From the NCBI GenBank assembly GCA_019925095.2, contig CM034403.1:4903690-4967689 (forward strand): a stretch of DNA of 64,000 bases, written 5' to 3'. How positions within the stretch are numbered: the stretch's first letter is position 1; every line of letters starts with the position of its first letter. Made by a program: the position numbers and the translations under genes. This DNA is from Dendrolimus kikuchii. Taxonomy: Eukaryota > Arthropoda > Insecta > Lepidoptera > Lasiocampidae. Below the pieces are notes generated by a model. It made no database searches. It saw only the letters and a program-made list of their open reading frames with translations, and was not told where the DNA came from. Below are positions 10,101-25,100 of this stretch, piece after piece.

Positions 10101-13100
10101 CGCCATAACAACCTTGAGTTGTGTTCCGGCATTAATGGTCAGATTCCAGTCTCCCTTTAGAGAGTGGCAGTACATTGGTAGTGCCTTTGGTGTTACAAAT
10201 GACTATAGGCGATAGTAACATCTTTTCACCAGTGGGCTGTCTATCTGCTGAATAAAATAATTGCATAGAAATTGAGTTATAAAATGACCTGTTCTGGTGG
10301 GTTAAAATAGTCACTTCTACAGAATCATGTTATGAATATGATTTGTCAAAATAACTTGTAACTATATGCCATGTTTTTTTTTAAGTTGTGGTTTAAGTTT
10401 GACAGCTATATCTCACCTGATGTTAAATGAAGATGCGATCTAAGATGGAGCATGCTCTCCTAGTAGATACCTACTCACTCATGACTTGAAGATAACTGGT
10501 TTGTATGAATTGGGGAACACCGACTCCAGCAAATTGTTCTACTCAACAGTGGTGCGCAAAAGAAAGTTCTTGCACCAGTATATCTAGACACATTTATATA
10601 TCATATTGCAATTCTGCAAAAGTGGCCATTTTCAATCAACTGTTTCTTCTTATTAGTAATAGTAATAACACAATGGTTATGAGAATTAACTGTGATGTGT
10701 GTAAATGTAGTGTTATTGAAAGAATAAACTTAAAAACACAAACAGGGCATTAGTATGACCTGCAACTAAGTTATTTTCAGTCTACTATTACAAAAGTTCA
10801 TCAGAATGAAATTATAATATAATTGTCAAAGAAGGAAGTGAGGTGTGTAAGAATAAGCCTAAATGGCGCTCTGTCGTTCGTGCCTACCCCGCAAGGGAAC
10901 TGGCCTGAAGTTATGTATGTATGTATGCATGTATTATTATAATTTAATTGTTATGAACTTTTGTATAATTCACTCTTTATGGATGTTTTTAGTGTTAAAT
11001 ACTTTTTAATTTAATTTTTTTGCACAAATTCTGAAATGTCACAGCTATATGCAGTTAATCAGGACAGGCCATAAATATAAGTGTAAATTTAAAAACCTCT
11101 ACATTATAAGTTTATTATCTTATGCTCCATGTTAATGTTTAATTAGGTGCTGAGAGACCCCACAGTGAATACCAACAATGTGGACTTATCGCCTATTGAA
11201 GCTACACTCAGGCATAAACTGATGCCATTTCAAGAGGAGGGAGTAAGGTATCTAATGTCATATACATTTGCCTATAATGCTGATATTTTGTTAAGTGAGC
11301 CAGGGAAGTTAAATAAGCGATTTCCCGAAGGTGTGCGAGTTACAATAAATGCTGATTCTTACAATATAGTAAAATCTCTTAATTTTGAGGTGGTCCTAAA
11401 ATTTAGATAATTCATACATTTTACTTGTATTCTTTATATGCGTTTAATGTAAACATCATATCCTGGATTCCAGTTGTAAAACATATTCTAAATAACATCG
11501 AACATATTCTATCTGTGCAGGAAAGGAGAAAGAATACAATTTCCTGCGGCCGGGCGGCCTGTCGTAAGAGGCGACCAAACAACCCACAGTCAGGTGGTAG
11601 GGCATTTGCCCGACTGGATGGCTACCACCCCTGGTCTAGAGTATGTCGCCATAACAACCTTGAGTTGTGTTCCGGCATTAGTGACCAGGTTCCAGTCTCC
11701 CTTAAGAGAGCAGCAGCGCATTTGTAGCATCTTTAGTGTTGCAAATGTCCATAGGCGATGGTAACAGTTCTCCCATAAACAACAGATAGAGTTATTTTCG
11801 CATTTATAATATTATAATAGGTATATATATATTATCTTCAAACAGTGATTTTGATTATTAGTTTTGAATTCAGAATTAACACAGTTAACAGAAATAAAAT
11901 TTTACAATACAATAGGCGGTCTTATCGCTATTAGCGATTTTTGAATGAATGAATGAATGAATATGCTTTATTGTGTTTTAAAGATACAGTTAACAGACAA
12001 CCTTTGGATGGACAAAAAATTTGATAAGAACAGAGGTATGTTGCATTATTCTCACTACCGAATCAGTATCTTATAAATATATATATATACATTATATAAT
12101 ATAAATACATTAATAAAAATGATACTTATATTAAATTATACTAATACGATAAATATATATATAGTAATACGATATATGTAAATAAAGTATTATAAAATAC
12201 ACTGAAATAAATATAAACTAGAAAAATATGACAATAACGGTTGTATCCTTAATTTGAGCTATAATATTCATTCACAAGTCTATTGAAAATAGGCAGTGAT
12301 TTGGCTAGCTTTATATTAACTGGCAGCGCGTTCCAAAGACGAACTTCTTGGACTGTGAAGGATTTGCCATAAGAGCTAGTTGTATGCAGAGGAGTTTTAA
12401 GTAACAAATTTTCCGAGGATCTGAAAGACTTTAAGTTACCGGAATAAAGGTAATGAAATTGTTCCTTGAGGTATGCAGGGGTCTGAGGGTTAAATAATGT
12501 ATTATACAAAAGAGACAGTATATAAGCATTCCGGCGAAGACGTATTGGAAGCCACTTGATGCTTTATATCTAATATTTAGACTTATAAAGTACATTTTTA
12601 TAAAAGTTGTTTTGAAATAAATACATAGACTAACTTTTTTGACTAAAATGGTTCTGTAACAGTAAGAAAAACTCAAGTTCACATTTATATTGTGTGCATC
12701 GATTATTTTTTTCAGAGAAACATGGCAAAATAAAATTCATGAATTACTACCGTCTGTGCCTTTGATGAATATTGTCACCTTAACTAGTGGAAAGGATGCA
12801 CAACTGGTTGCAGACAAGCAGGTATACATTTTTCATTTACATACATACATACATACATAACTTCACGCCAGTTCCCTTGCGGGGTAGGCACGAACAACAG
12901 AGTGCCATTTAGGCTTATTCTTACACACCTCACTTGCCTCTTTGACATTCATAACTCTTGTCATGCAAGCTCGTCTGTTCTTAAGTATTTATTTTTCATT
13001 TAGTATGTTATTATGATCCATGAATGTTCGCCTTGATCTTCCTTTCCGTCTCCTTGCTTGCTTGCTTTTCGGCGTAAACTTATACAATTGAAAATAAATA

Positions 13101-16100
13101 TTTACATAAATTAATTATATAATAAATATATATATGTATAATAGATCTATACTAATATTATAAAGCTGAAGAGTTTGTTTGTTTGTTTAAACGCGCTAAT
13201 CTTAGGAACCGCTGGTCGAAAAATTCTTTCAGTGTTGAATAGTACATTTAACGACGAACATTAAACGTTTAACATTCAAAACCAAAGAAATGAAAAAAAA
13301 AATCACTTTTAAATTTAATTTGATATCTGAACGACTTTTAAATTTAATTGATTTCTAAGCGACAGGATGGACATCAAATGTTTGACAGGTAGGAATAGTT
13401 TCTAAGGGAAAGCGAAATTGTTGTTTTTACTATACTCCAAGCATTTTTTTTTTATATTTAGTCGAGTTTTAAACCTTCCCTAGACTTCCACAAATAATTC
13501 AAAACCAAAATTAGCCAAATCAGTCCAGCCGTTCTCGAGTTTTAGCGAGACTGACAAACTGAAATTGATTTTTATATATATAGATGTGACTGATTTATTC
13601 CATCTGTTTCAGACCGAAGTTGTAATAGTAAGTTATAAGATCACAAGCATGCACACAGATCTACTCAAAAGCAAAAAGTTTGGAGTTGTAATTATAGTGA
13701 GTATAAGTATGATATGAAAGTATAGCTTAGTTACAGATATCTATAATAATATTATAAAGAAATAAAGTTTTTGAGTTTGGATGTTCGGGGTAATCTCCGG
13801 TACTACTGAATCGATTTTGAAAATTATTTCACCAGTAAGAAGCTACATTATTTCCGTGGGACATAGGTTATATTTAATTGTGATTACTAATATATATTTG
13901 TTATTAATGACCCCGTTGAAGTGGGCACGGAAATGATTAAATAGCCATGTTAATTATGTTACTTACATTAAGTTTAAAATCTTTTTATGCCTTATAAGGA
14001 GAAACATGTATCGAATATTTCTTTTAACATCTTTCATCTTTATGTTTCTGATAAATAAATAAATACATTTTATTACCTATGCTTCAGATTTGAACAAAGC
14101 GATGCTCCAAATGTAAGATTTTATTAACCGTTTTCGCAGACTGATATTTTTCATCGAAATAAGTACTCCTTACTAATAAAAGTCCCCTTTGCAATTGTTA
14201 TTCGAGCATTATTGGCACTATCATTATTAACTAGCTGCGACCGCGGTTTCACCCGCGTGGTGATTGAAAATCGTTATATATTGGATAATTCACACTGTAT
14301 CTTTATAAATTATACGTGTTATTCTGTTGTGTAAGCTATATTATTATAAAGTTTCATCAAAATCCTTTCAGTAGTTTTTGCGTGAAAGAGTGACAAACAT
14401 ACATCCATACATTCTTAGAAACTTTCGCGTTTATAATATTTATTATTTATATATGATATTATTATATATTATAGAGACGTGTATAAAATATCCGTTCAGG
14501 ATGAATCGCACTACCTGAAGTCGCACAAGGCGCAGTGCACGGTGGCGCTGGGCGGCATCACGCGGGCGTGCAGACGCGCGGTGCTGCTGAGCGGCACGCC
14601 CGCGCTCAGCCGCCCCGCCGAGCTGTACACGCAACTCGCGCTCATCGAGCCCGGCTTCTTCCAATCTTACACCGAATACGGTTTGTATGTTTCATTACCT
14701 TTCATCGCCATCCTGGCGTTGAATCTGACATAAGTGGCCAGTTTTGAGCGCGGTAATTTATTGGTTTTTGGCCACTTTTCAGTGGACTTGATCACGGAAG
14801 ACAAAGATGTTAAGTGTCAATAATTAATTAAAATGAACAAGTTGGCGGTAGGCTTAATAAAACTTTAACAATAGTTGTTGATACTTGACATCTTTGTCTT
14901 CCGTGAGATTGCGGCCACTGAAAAGTGGCCGAAACGTCGGAATATCAAAAATCAAATAAATTACAGCGCTTAAAACCGTTAAAATAGTAGTTTTATTATT
15001 TATACAAGTCGCGAGAACTTATGAAAATATAATACGTGGCCAGATTTCAGTTCGCCTTTCGACACCGGTGGTGGAACATTTGTCCGTCTGGATAGTCACC
15101 AGACCTGGAGCTCAGTTCTGCTAATGCTATCTCGTCAAAATCAGCTAACATTATCATTTAATTTGTTGGTTTGTCTAATTTTACTATTCTGTTAATTCCA
15201 ATAGCGTACCTGTGTTACGTAACTAATAGGTTGGGGAAAAAGTCTTTTCGCATATAGTATGTATGAACTTGTAATAAGATCTCTTTGGCTATAACCATTT
15301 GTATCTGGCTGGTTTTGGTATCATTAAAAAGTTTTAATTTTAAAGAAGACAATTCCAAATTCAAATTAGGAAAATGTGTGATTTTTATTTGTTTTTCTTA
15401 TTGTTAAATTGAGTGAATCTAATGAAGAAATTCGATACATTTTAAAATTTTACTACAGAAAAGGTAAAAATGCAACACAAGCCGCGAAAAAAAATTGTGA
15501 CGTTTATGGACCTAATGCAGTATCTTTGACAGTAGCGCAAATTTGGTTTAAGCGTTTTCAATCCAGAAATTTTGATATCAAAGATGCACGTCCCCCTGGT
15601 CGCCCTGTTACTGACAAAATTCATGCCATTTTTGAAAAAGTGGAGCAAGATCGGCATATTAGTAGTTATGATGTACCTGGAGAACTAGGAATTGACCACA
15701 AAACGGTTTTGGTGCATTTGAAAAAAGCTGGGTACACAAAAAAGCTCGATATTTGGGTGCCTCATGACCTCACTGAAAGAAACCTAATGAACCGTGTACT
15801 CATTTGTGATTCTTTATTACGACGTAATGAAACCGAACATTTTTGAAGAAGCTGATAACTGGTGATGAAAAGTGGATCATGTACGACAAGAAAGTGCGAA
15901 AAAGATCATGGTCAAAGGCCGGTCAGGCTTCACAGACTGTGGCGAAACCCGGGTTAACTCGCAACAAGGTGATGCTGTGTGTATGGTGGGATTGGAAGGG
16001 CATTATTCATTATGAGCTGTTACCGCCAGGCAGGACCATCGATTCTGAACTGTACTGCGAACAACTGATGAGATTAAAGAAAAAAGTTAGAGAAAGCGGC

Positions 16101-19100
16101 CGCAATTAATCAACAGAAGGGGTGTGGTTTTACACCATGATAACGCTAGACCTCACACATCTTTAGCCACTCAGCAAAAATTACGAGAGTTTGGCAGAGA
16201 GGTGTTAATGCATCCGTCTTATAGTCCTGACCTTGCACCTTCAGATTTTCACCTGTTTCGGTCTCTGCAGAATTCCTTAGGCAGTGTCAGGTTAACATCA
16301 CGAGAGGACTGCCAAAACCACTTGTCTCAGTTTTTTTGATCAGAAGCCCCAAAATTTTTATAGCAATGGGATCACATCCCTACCTACAAGATGGCAAAAA
16401 GTTATCCAACAAAATCGCACCTACATACTTTAGTCAAATGTAAATAAACTTTATAAAAAACCTTTTGAATTTATATATAAAATGCGAAGAAACTTTCCCC
16501 AACCTAATATTTATCCGTGCAGGAATGGAGAAAGAATACAATTTCCTGCGGCCGAGCGACCTGTCGCAAGAGGCGTCAAAACAACCCACAGCCTGATGGT
16601 AGGGTATTTGCCCGACTGGATGACTACCAACCCTGGTCTAGAGTATACCGCCATAACTACCTTGAGTAGTGTTCCAGTCTCCTTTAAGAGAGTAGCAGCA
16701 CATTTGTAACGCATTTAGTTTTGAAAGTGTCCATAGGCGATGGTAACCGCTTACCATCAGGTGGGCCGTCTGCTTGTCTGCTGAACTAATGCAATAGAAA
16801 AATAAAATTAAAAAAAACATGCTGTGTTTACTGATGATTAATCTATGGGTTTGTAATTTGTTATTACCAAACAATCAGATAATGTATGTATATTATGTCA
16901 TATATCTTATACTAATATATAAAGCTGAAGTTTGTTTGTTTGCTTGAACGCCCTAATCTCCGGAACTACTGGTCTGATTTGAAAAATTCTTTCAGTGTTA
17001 GACAGCCCATTTATCGAGGAATGCTATAGGCTATATATCATCACGCTAAGACCAATAGGAGCGGAGCACCAATGAAGAATGTTTAAAAATCAGGGGGTTT
17101 TGAAAACAAATTCCACGCGGACGACGTCGCGGACACATCTAGTGTGTATATATTTATAAGATACTGATTCCGTAGTGAGATTAATGCAACATACCACTGT
17201 CCTTATGAAAATGTTGCCCGGACAAAATCGCTAATAGTGACGACCGTCTATTGCATTGTAAAATTATGTTTTTGTTAAATGTATCTTTTAAAACACAATA
17301 AAGCATATTCATTCATTCATTCATTCAAAGAATCAATTTAAGCCTTTAATAAGTATTGATCGTGTACTAGCAGAAGATGATGTCAGGAGCCTTAAGAACA
17401 GACGAGCGTGCATGACAAGAGTTATGAATGTCAAAGAAGTGGATGAGGTGTGTAAGAATAAGCCTGAATGGCGCTCTGTTGTTCGTACCTACCCCGCAAG
17501 GGAACTGGCGTGAAGTTATGTATGTATGTATGTATGTATGTAATAAGTATTCTATGTAATGTTGTTAAAAAATATTGTTTTATTTCTTTATTTGTTGCGT
17601 GTTTAGGCAAAAGGTACTGCGATGGGAAGCAAACGACCTTCGGTTGGGACATGAGCGGCCAGTCCAACCTGACCGAGCTCCAGGTGGTGCTGCAGAAGAG
17701 GTTCCTCATCCGCAGGACCAAGGAGCAGGTCTTGACCAAGTTGGAAGGGAAGACTAGGTGAGCTCTATGTGTTTTCTTATGTTGTAATTTTTAGTTACTC
17801 TTCAAGTATTTTAACCGTGCAGGAACAGGGAGAAAAAAATACAATTTCCTGTGTTGGGGCAACCTGTTCTAAGAGGCAACAAAACAACCCACATCCAGAT
17901 GGTAGGGTATTTGTCCATTTGGATGCCTACCACCCCTGATCTAAAGCATGTCGCCATAACAACTTTCAGTTGTGTTCCGGTTAATACCACCTGAAACCTG
18001 ACCACTAATGTGGTCAAGTTTCAATATCCCTTAAGAGAGCAGCAGCGCATTTGGGCCGCCTCTGGTCTTGAAAATGTCCATAGGCGATGGTAACCACTCT
18101 CCATCAGGTGGCCGTCTACCTGTCTGCTGAACTCATGCAATAAAAAATGTTGTTTTCTTTTGCACTAGAAAAGAAAAAGAGTTGGTCTGAAAGAGAGTGT
18201 CGGGGTGAAGGTAAGGAAAGGAATGCTCCGGTAGTTCGGGCATGTGGAAAGAATGCATGATGAAAGAATGACTAAACAGATATACAATGCAAAAGTGGAT
18301 GGATGCAGAAGTCGTGGAAGGCCACGACACACCTTCCATGATCAAATTGATCGTGTACTAGCAGAAGGTGATGTCAGAAGCCTTAAGAACAGACGAGCGT
18401 GCATGACAAGAGCTACGAATGTCAAAGAAGCATGTGAGGTGTGTAAGAATAAGCCTGAATGGCGCTCTGTTGTTCGTGCCTACCCCGCAAGGGAACTGGC
18501 ATGAAGTTATGTATGTTTTTATTTTTCACTTTATGTGTATTGTGTCTAATAATAATGAAATTTAAATAAGAAACTCTGCTGAAGCTGTACTGACTCTTAA
18601 CACAAAAAGAATGAGCAAATTAGGTTCAGAAGTAATAATGTTAAGGCTCCTCAAAATTACATATTTTTTGCCTGATTTTAATGAATATTCTACTATATCG
18701 TTAGAACCCAAAGTTCAATAGCTTCAGCTTACTGAATGCAATGTATAAAGATATATTAAAATTAATTCTGAAATTTTCAAAATTCAGAAAAAATTATGGC
18801 TGAACATCACCAAAATGATCTGTGCAGGAACAGAGAAAGAATACCATTTTCTGCATTGGGACAGCCTGTAAGAGACTAAATATCAACCCAGGGTATTTGC
18901 CCGTCTGGATGGATACCACCCCTGGTTTAGAGTATGCCGCCATAACTACCTTGAGTTGTGTGAGGCCAGGTTCCAGTCTCCTTTTAGAGAGTGGTGTAGA
19001 CATTTGGTGTTACAAATGTCTATAGACTATGGTAACCGCTTTCCATCATATGAAATCGTGCAATAAAAAAATATAACATGATGAATTGTAAACCTTCTCT

Positions 19101-22100
19101 TTTTATTGAAGTCTGTAAAAAAAATTAAAAATGTGGAAATGGAACTTTGTTTAGGTAGCCCCCAATTACTGGCGTTATTCGTGACATACAAGAAACTTAA
19201 TTATGTTTATGTTTTCAGGGAAACAGTGTTGTTGGACCGAAGCTTGTTGCAGTTCAGCAAAGAGGACGAAAGAGGGCTGTCGCAAATGGCGGAGGCCTAC
19301 AAAGCTACGCGAAATTCGGAGCAACAGGCGGCTCTCATCACTTTCTTCAGCGAATCGGCCCGAGCTAAAATCCCTGCCATCTGGTGAGTTCATATATAAA
19401 TAAATAATCGGCAGATAAACACATAATATTGTATATCCGGAAATTAAGCAAGTTACGCTTGTTTTTTTTTTTAAATTTTGACGTGTTACTTCTATATAGA
19501 TGAGAGGTATTAGGATTTTTTTCTAACACGAAAAAGCGTTACGGCTGAAGAGGCGGCATAATTTTAGAGTAGAGTATGGATGTTGTTTTGGTTTCGGATC
19601 AAATTCAGTTTTTTGTTTGATAAAATAAAATGTGTTTAAATAAAAAAATGCATTCTTTAAAATGTACCTAACCTAATCAAATCATAATTTGCAGTAAACC
19701 TGCCAAAAATAGAAATGTGTGCTGGGACACATAGTAGAAGTGAACCTTCAACGGACAAGTGGAAAAACGAATCGCAACAAAATTTTAAGTTGAAGTTTTA
19801 CGGGCAGATTGTTAATGTACTTGTCCAATTTGAAAACCTGCCCATAGAACTTCAAGTTACAATTTTGTTACGATTCGTTTTTCCACTTGTCTGTTGAAGT
19901 TTCACTTCTACTATGTGTCCCAGCACACATTTCTATTTTTTTTCTCGTTTATTATTTGAAAATATAAATGAATGTATTTATTTCAAACTGGAATCTTACA
20001 GATTACTTATTGAAAGTCATGAGTCTACCGAAGCGCTGGTAGACAAAGCAATTTTAGTTACTGTTAAAGGAGAAGTAGAACTCCGCAGTGATATAACTTT
20101 ACTTCATAAATATTATTATTTATCATTTTTAAATGTAGTTTGTACAGGGTTTAACAAAGTAATTTTTATAAATAATTACTGAGAGAGCTTGGTAGCGATC
20201 GCACCAATTTATTTATTCGACACGAAAAACAAGAAGCGGCTAAAAGTACACATACATATTATACATCTAATATTAGGTCTAAGGTGTAACTGTGAACATA
20301 CATACATACTCGGTTGGCTCAACAATCCAAAAAAATGATTAAATGATTGTTTTTGCATTTATCGTCTCGCTTGACATTTCTTGATGTATTGTGCTTACAA
20401 AATCATGTATAGCTTGATATATATAATCGGCAGACAATCACACATATTGTACATCCCTAAATTAAGCAAGTTACGCTTGTGTTATGGGTAATATACAACG
20501 TACTACTACTCTGGGGCCGATCCCAGACACCCAGACCATAGTAAATAACGGAGAAAATACGTTTTCGAAATTTACTATACCAGGAATCGAACCCGGAGCC
20601 TCTACGTTGCCGTGAGGTAGGCCGGCAAAGGCTTAGCCCGCTCAACCACAGAAGCCGTCAATATATAGTTAGGTATTTGCAGGATACGAATTAAAATGCC
20701 GGTAGAATTATCACAAACTTTATTAGAAGTACACACACGTAATTCACAGTACTTACAAACAAAACTTTAAAGCAAAAAATCGTCATGACATAAATCGTGC
20801 AAATTCCTTTGATATAAGATACTCGTTCCGAAAGTACACTATGTAACGCGTCTCGATCGCAGTTGACTGACCTTATATATTCGTAAATCAGACATGGCCT
20901 CCTAGCAACATGCCTCACGTTCTTATGAATTCTTAACTTTCTAAGAACGTGTAACGAAATGCAAACAAAAGAAAGAAGGATTTATAACGTCTTACTGGGA
21001 GGCATACAGAAGGATTAGCGCGAACAGTAGATCACTTAAACTTGAAGGGGTAATAGACTGACGGCCTCTGTGGTTGAGTGGGCTAAGTCTTAGCCGACCG
21101 AACTCGCTGAAACGCAGACGCTCCAGGTTCGTTTCCTGGCATGGTAAATTTCGGAACGGTGTCTGAGATCGACCACAGAGTAGTCCGTTGTATATTACCC
21201 TTAACACAAACGTAACTTGCTAACTTAGGGATATATCCCCAATACAATGCGTGTGTGTGACACACTTAGAACTTTAGACTTAGAACACTTTAGAACTGCA
21301 CAGCTGGCCCGTCTGCTTTGTTAACTACCGTCTAATAAATTTGTTTAATTAATACTTATTTTCAGTAAATACATCCGGCAACTATTGCAAGACGAGTCAT
21401 GTGGTAAATTCCTCGTATTCGCTCACCATAAGAATGTGGTAGACGCCATTTGCATGACCCTGGACGAGGCGCGAGTGCACTATATTTGTATTACTGGTTC
21501 AACGCCTTCCCACTCGAGAGCGGTGAGATTATTTCCTGTTTTTTTTTACTATTGCATGAGTTCGGCAGACAGGCAGACGACCCACCTGATGGAAAGCGGT
21601 TACCATAGCCTATGGATATTTGTAATACCAAAAGTAGTAACAATGTGCTGCCGCTCTTTTAAGGTAGACTGGAATGCTTTTTTTTTATACAGGGGAATTC
21701 TGTTTGAGGACAATAAGCCGCGCGAGGGGGAAGGGTCGCGGCTCATTTTTGGGATTCGGCAGGTCGGGATGGTGTTATCACCTCACGTGTGAAGTGCTAC
21801 TGCCACGCCGTGGTTAGGGATATCCACTAAAACCCCTGTCCGATCCTCTAGCCTGCTTTATCTGTTCTGTGGGCTCGCTCGCACATTCACCTCCAGCCCG
21901 GATTGACGATGGCCGGCTCCCTTGCGAGCTGGTCTCACGAGAGGTGGGAACGCGGCCAATAATACCAGGACACAACTTAAGGTTGTTATGGCGGCAAACT
22001 CTAGACTAGGGCTGGTGCCCAATGTAACTATCTAGACAGCCAAATACCCTACCACCTTTCACAATAACACACCCATAGCATAGTGTGTCACACATCTGCA

Positions 22101-25100
22101 TCGTGTGTCACACACACGCATCGTGTCACACACACGCATCGTGTCACACACACGCATCGTGTGTCACACACTCGCATCGTGTCACACACACGCATCGTGT
22201 GTCACATACACATAGTGTGTCCCTACACACATAGTGGCTACGTTCCAGAAGGGACTCACAACGACCACGTTCACGATCGCGATTTTTCCCGTTCCACTTG
22301 CGGACGTTACAATCATAAACTTATTATAGAACGTTGATGTCGTAAACGACGAAATACACAAATGTCACTGGTTGATTTGAAAATCGCGCCGTTTTCAATG
22401 TCAAGAGATAGAGAGTTAATGCTTTGTGGTCAACGCCCACTTCGACCCACCTCTTGACATGGGTCGTTGTGAGCGTTGTGTCGCCTTGTGAAACGGCAGA
22501 CGGAGCATTTTGGGCGCTGTGAAATACTAAAGAAACGCGTCCAGTGTGTTACACACACACACACACATAGTGTGACACACACGCAATCAAAAATTCATAA
22601 ACACGTAAATGTACATTATACGACAATGCTATAAAGAGAACTTATCGCCGAGGTTTTCCTTCTGCCCCACGACATGGGGTTGTTTAAGAAGAAAGTCATA
22701 AAATTTCTTAGAGGATTTCTTTGCCGGCAACGCGTTGGCAACGCCCCTGGTGGTATTGCAAACGTCCATAAGCGCAAGTAACCACCTTCCGTCAGGTGTG
22801 CCGTCTGCCTGTCAGGTGTCTGTCCATACATAATTTCTCGTCCTTTCATTCATTCTCAGGATTTAGTGGACAAGTTTCAATATGCAGACTCTTGCCGGTG
22901 CGCTGTGCTGTCCATCACAGCGGCCAATTCCGGCATCACGCTGACCGCTGCCAACCTGGTCCTCTTCGCAGAGTTGCACTGGAACCCTGGGGTATGCTCC
23001 TAGATATAAATTTAAACCTTAAAGATGAGCTTTCCACGCGGTTTTGCTTGCATACGCCGCAAAATATTTTCCACATGAAATATTATTAGCGATTGGCTAA
23101 CGAAAGTAGAACAGAAATATTTCAGCAGACTTATACTATCAAGCAGATAAAAGATGGTGTCACTTTTGATTCTCTTGTAAATGAAATGTTGTGTAGACCA
23201 TGTCTCACAAAATAAGTCCCGCAAACGGGCAAAAGAGTATTAGAAAGAGTCCGGTTCAATAGTATTAATGAATAGAACAATAATGTAACATTTCTTTTAA
23301 AACACTTGATAAAAACAACATAACAATGTGGCTATTAATATTATAAATGCGAAAGTAACTCTGTCGCTTTCACGGGAAAACTACTGGACCGATTTGGCTG
23401 AAACTCAGTATATATATACATATATACTGAGTTAGTTTTCTGGATAAAAATGTATTTGTGTCTTATGTTTGTTACGCTTTCACGGAAAAACTATGGGTCC
23501 GATTTGACTGAAATTCGCTATATATGTAATTTTAATACCAACAGTGGACAAGGGATACTTTTCATCCCGGATAATGGGATAGATTTATGTATAGGTTATC
23601 CCAAAAAGTTGGTTAAGTTTTACTTTTTTTGTGGTTTGCCATTTACGTCATTCGGTCATCTAGGTTTTGCTGTAATTTTGTACATATGTAGTTTTAATAC
23701 TGAAAACGGGCATAGATACTTTTCATCCCGGGAAATGGGATAGTTTGCGATATAAAGTGAAGTGAATCTTCCGAAGGCAAATAGTACCAACATACAAAAT
23801 TTAATACAATGTAACTTGTATTAACGCTTGGTCTTTAAACAAGAGGCATGCAATAGGGTTTTCCTAGTCTATGCGTAAAACTCTAGTCTCTTATAATTAG
23901 TTCCATTTTTCTCTACATGTTTGTTTAGTTATAATTTAATACACAATTTTATAATTTATTGGTTGACATTTTATTAGGTAAAAAATTAATTAAATAATTA
24001 GATAAATATATTATACCATAATTTGTAAGCAGGAAAATTGCATATATTTGAATGCCGATAGGCGGAATTTGGAGAATTGTTACTACGTTAAATTTAACAC
24101 CTTTTTGTTAACTCATTTTCGCATTAAATAAATTGAATTCAATTAGTTTTTTGTCTTCTCTATTTTATAAGTTAAGTATATAAATCGATTTTTATGAAAT
24201 TTCATATAACAATTGTTATTTCAAAACGCATCAGTAGTAAGAGCGAGTACTCGTTGTAAGTTGTAATATTTGTGTCTATGCGCGAGTCCGACTCGCACAC
24301 GCTCACAGATAATTTATTCTATAGCAAAGCCATATAAGTATGTGTGATTGATTATAGATCTTGACGCAAGCGGAGTCGCGCGCGCACAGACTGGGACAGG
24401 TGGGCGCGGTCTGTGTGCGCTATTTGATCGCTGAAGGGACAGCCGACGATCACATCTGGCCAATGCTACAAGGGAAACTCAATGTGAAGTATTCTCCTAT
24501 CTTCTATTCAAATATCGCTGCGCATAGTAGAGGAGTCGCTGAAGGGCGACCTTCGCCTATCTGATAACCAGATGTGACATATTTTTTATCAAATTATAAT
24601 GATATAGTTTATAATATATAGTTATATATATAGTTTATAATAAAATATATATTTTTCTATTCATTTTTCTTAACTTAGCTGTTTACTATCCACATTGTAT
24701 TGTTCTTCCTTTTTTATTTTACTTCTTTTAATTTAATTATACATAGACATAATTTGTTAAAAGTATCCTCTCAGTCAAGTTGCCTGGAAGAGATCGCTTT
24801 AAGCGATAAGGCCGCCTTTTGTTTTGCCGTTAAATTATTGTAATTATTTATTCTGTAATTGTTTATTATGGTGAACAATAAAGTGTCTATTCTAATGATA
24901 GAACTACGTTTTAACGTTTTTAAGCGTGGTAATTTTATTTGATTTTGGTTTTTTCGACATTTCGGCCACTTTTCAGTGGCCGTGACCGCGGAAGACAAAG
25001 ATGTCAAGTGGCAACGAGTATTGTTAAAGTTTTATTTAGCCTACCGCCAAAACTAAATAATAGTAAAACTAAATAATTAAAATGAACAAGTTGGCGGTAG

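Larger units (their letters stand above)
11243..12715. other. Intron where the SMARCAL1 motif-I exon should be
   Basis: Family order requires about 45 residues here, ending in a partial codon (3n+2 nt) and including a GLGKT Walker A motif. I read the stretch and found only AT-rich sequence, a SINE-A copy (11509-11778) and an antisense LINE end (11935-12550). Confidence 0.6.

Noticed and set aside
11243..11410. Continuation of SMARCAL1 exon 3 to a stop at 11410 as a truncated protein form
   Set aside because: The extension has no resemblance to the helicase family and a good donor GTAAGG sits exactly at the conserved boundary.
22078..22230. Possible CRISPR-like array
   Set aside because: Units are directly adjacent simple repeats with no spacers, in a eukaryotic genome.
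22083..22337. 84-codon His/Thr/Val-rich open frame
   Set aside because: It is the translation of a CACACACGCATCGTGT minisatellite.
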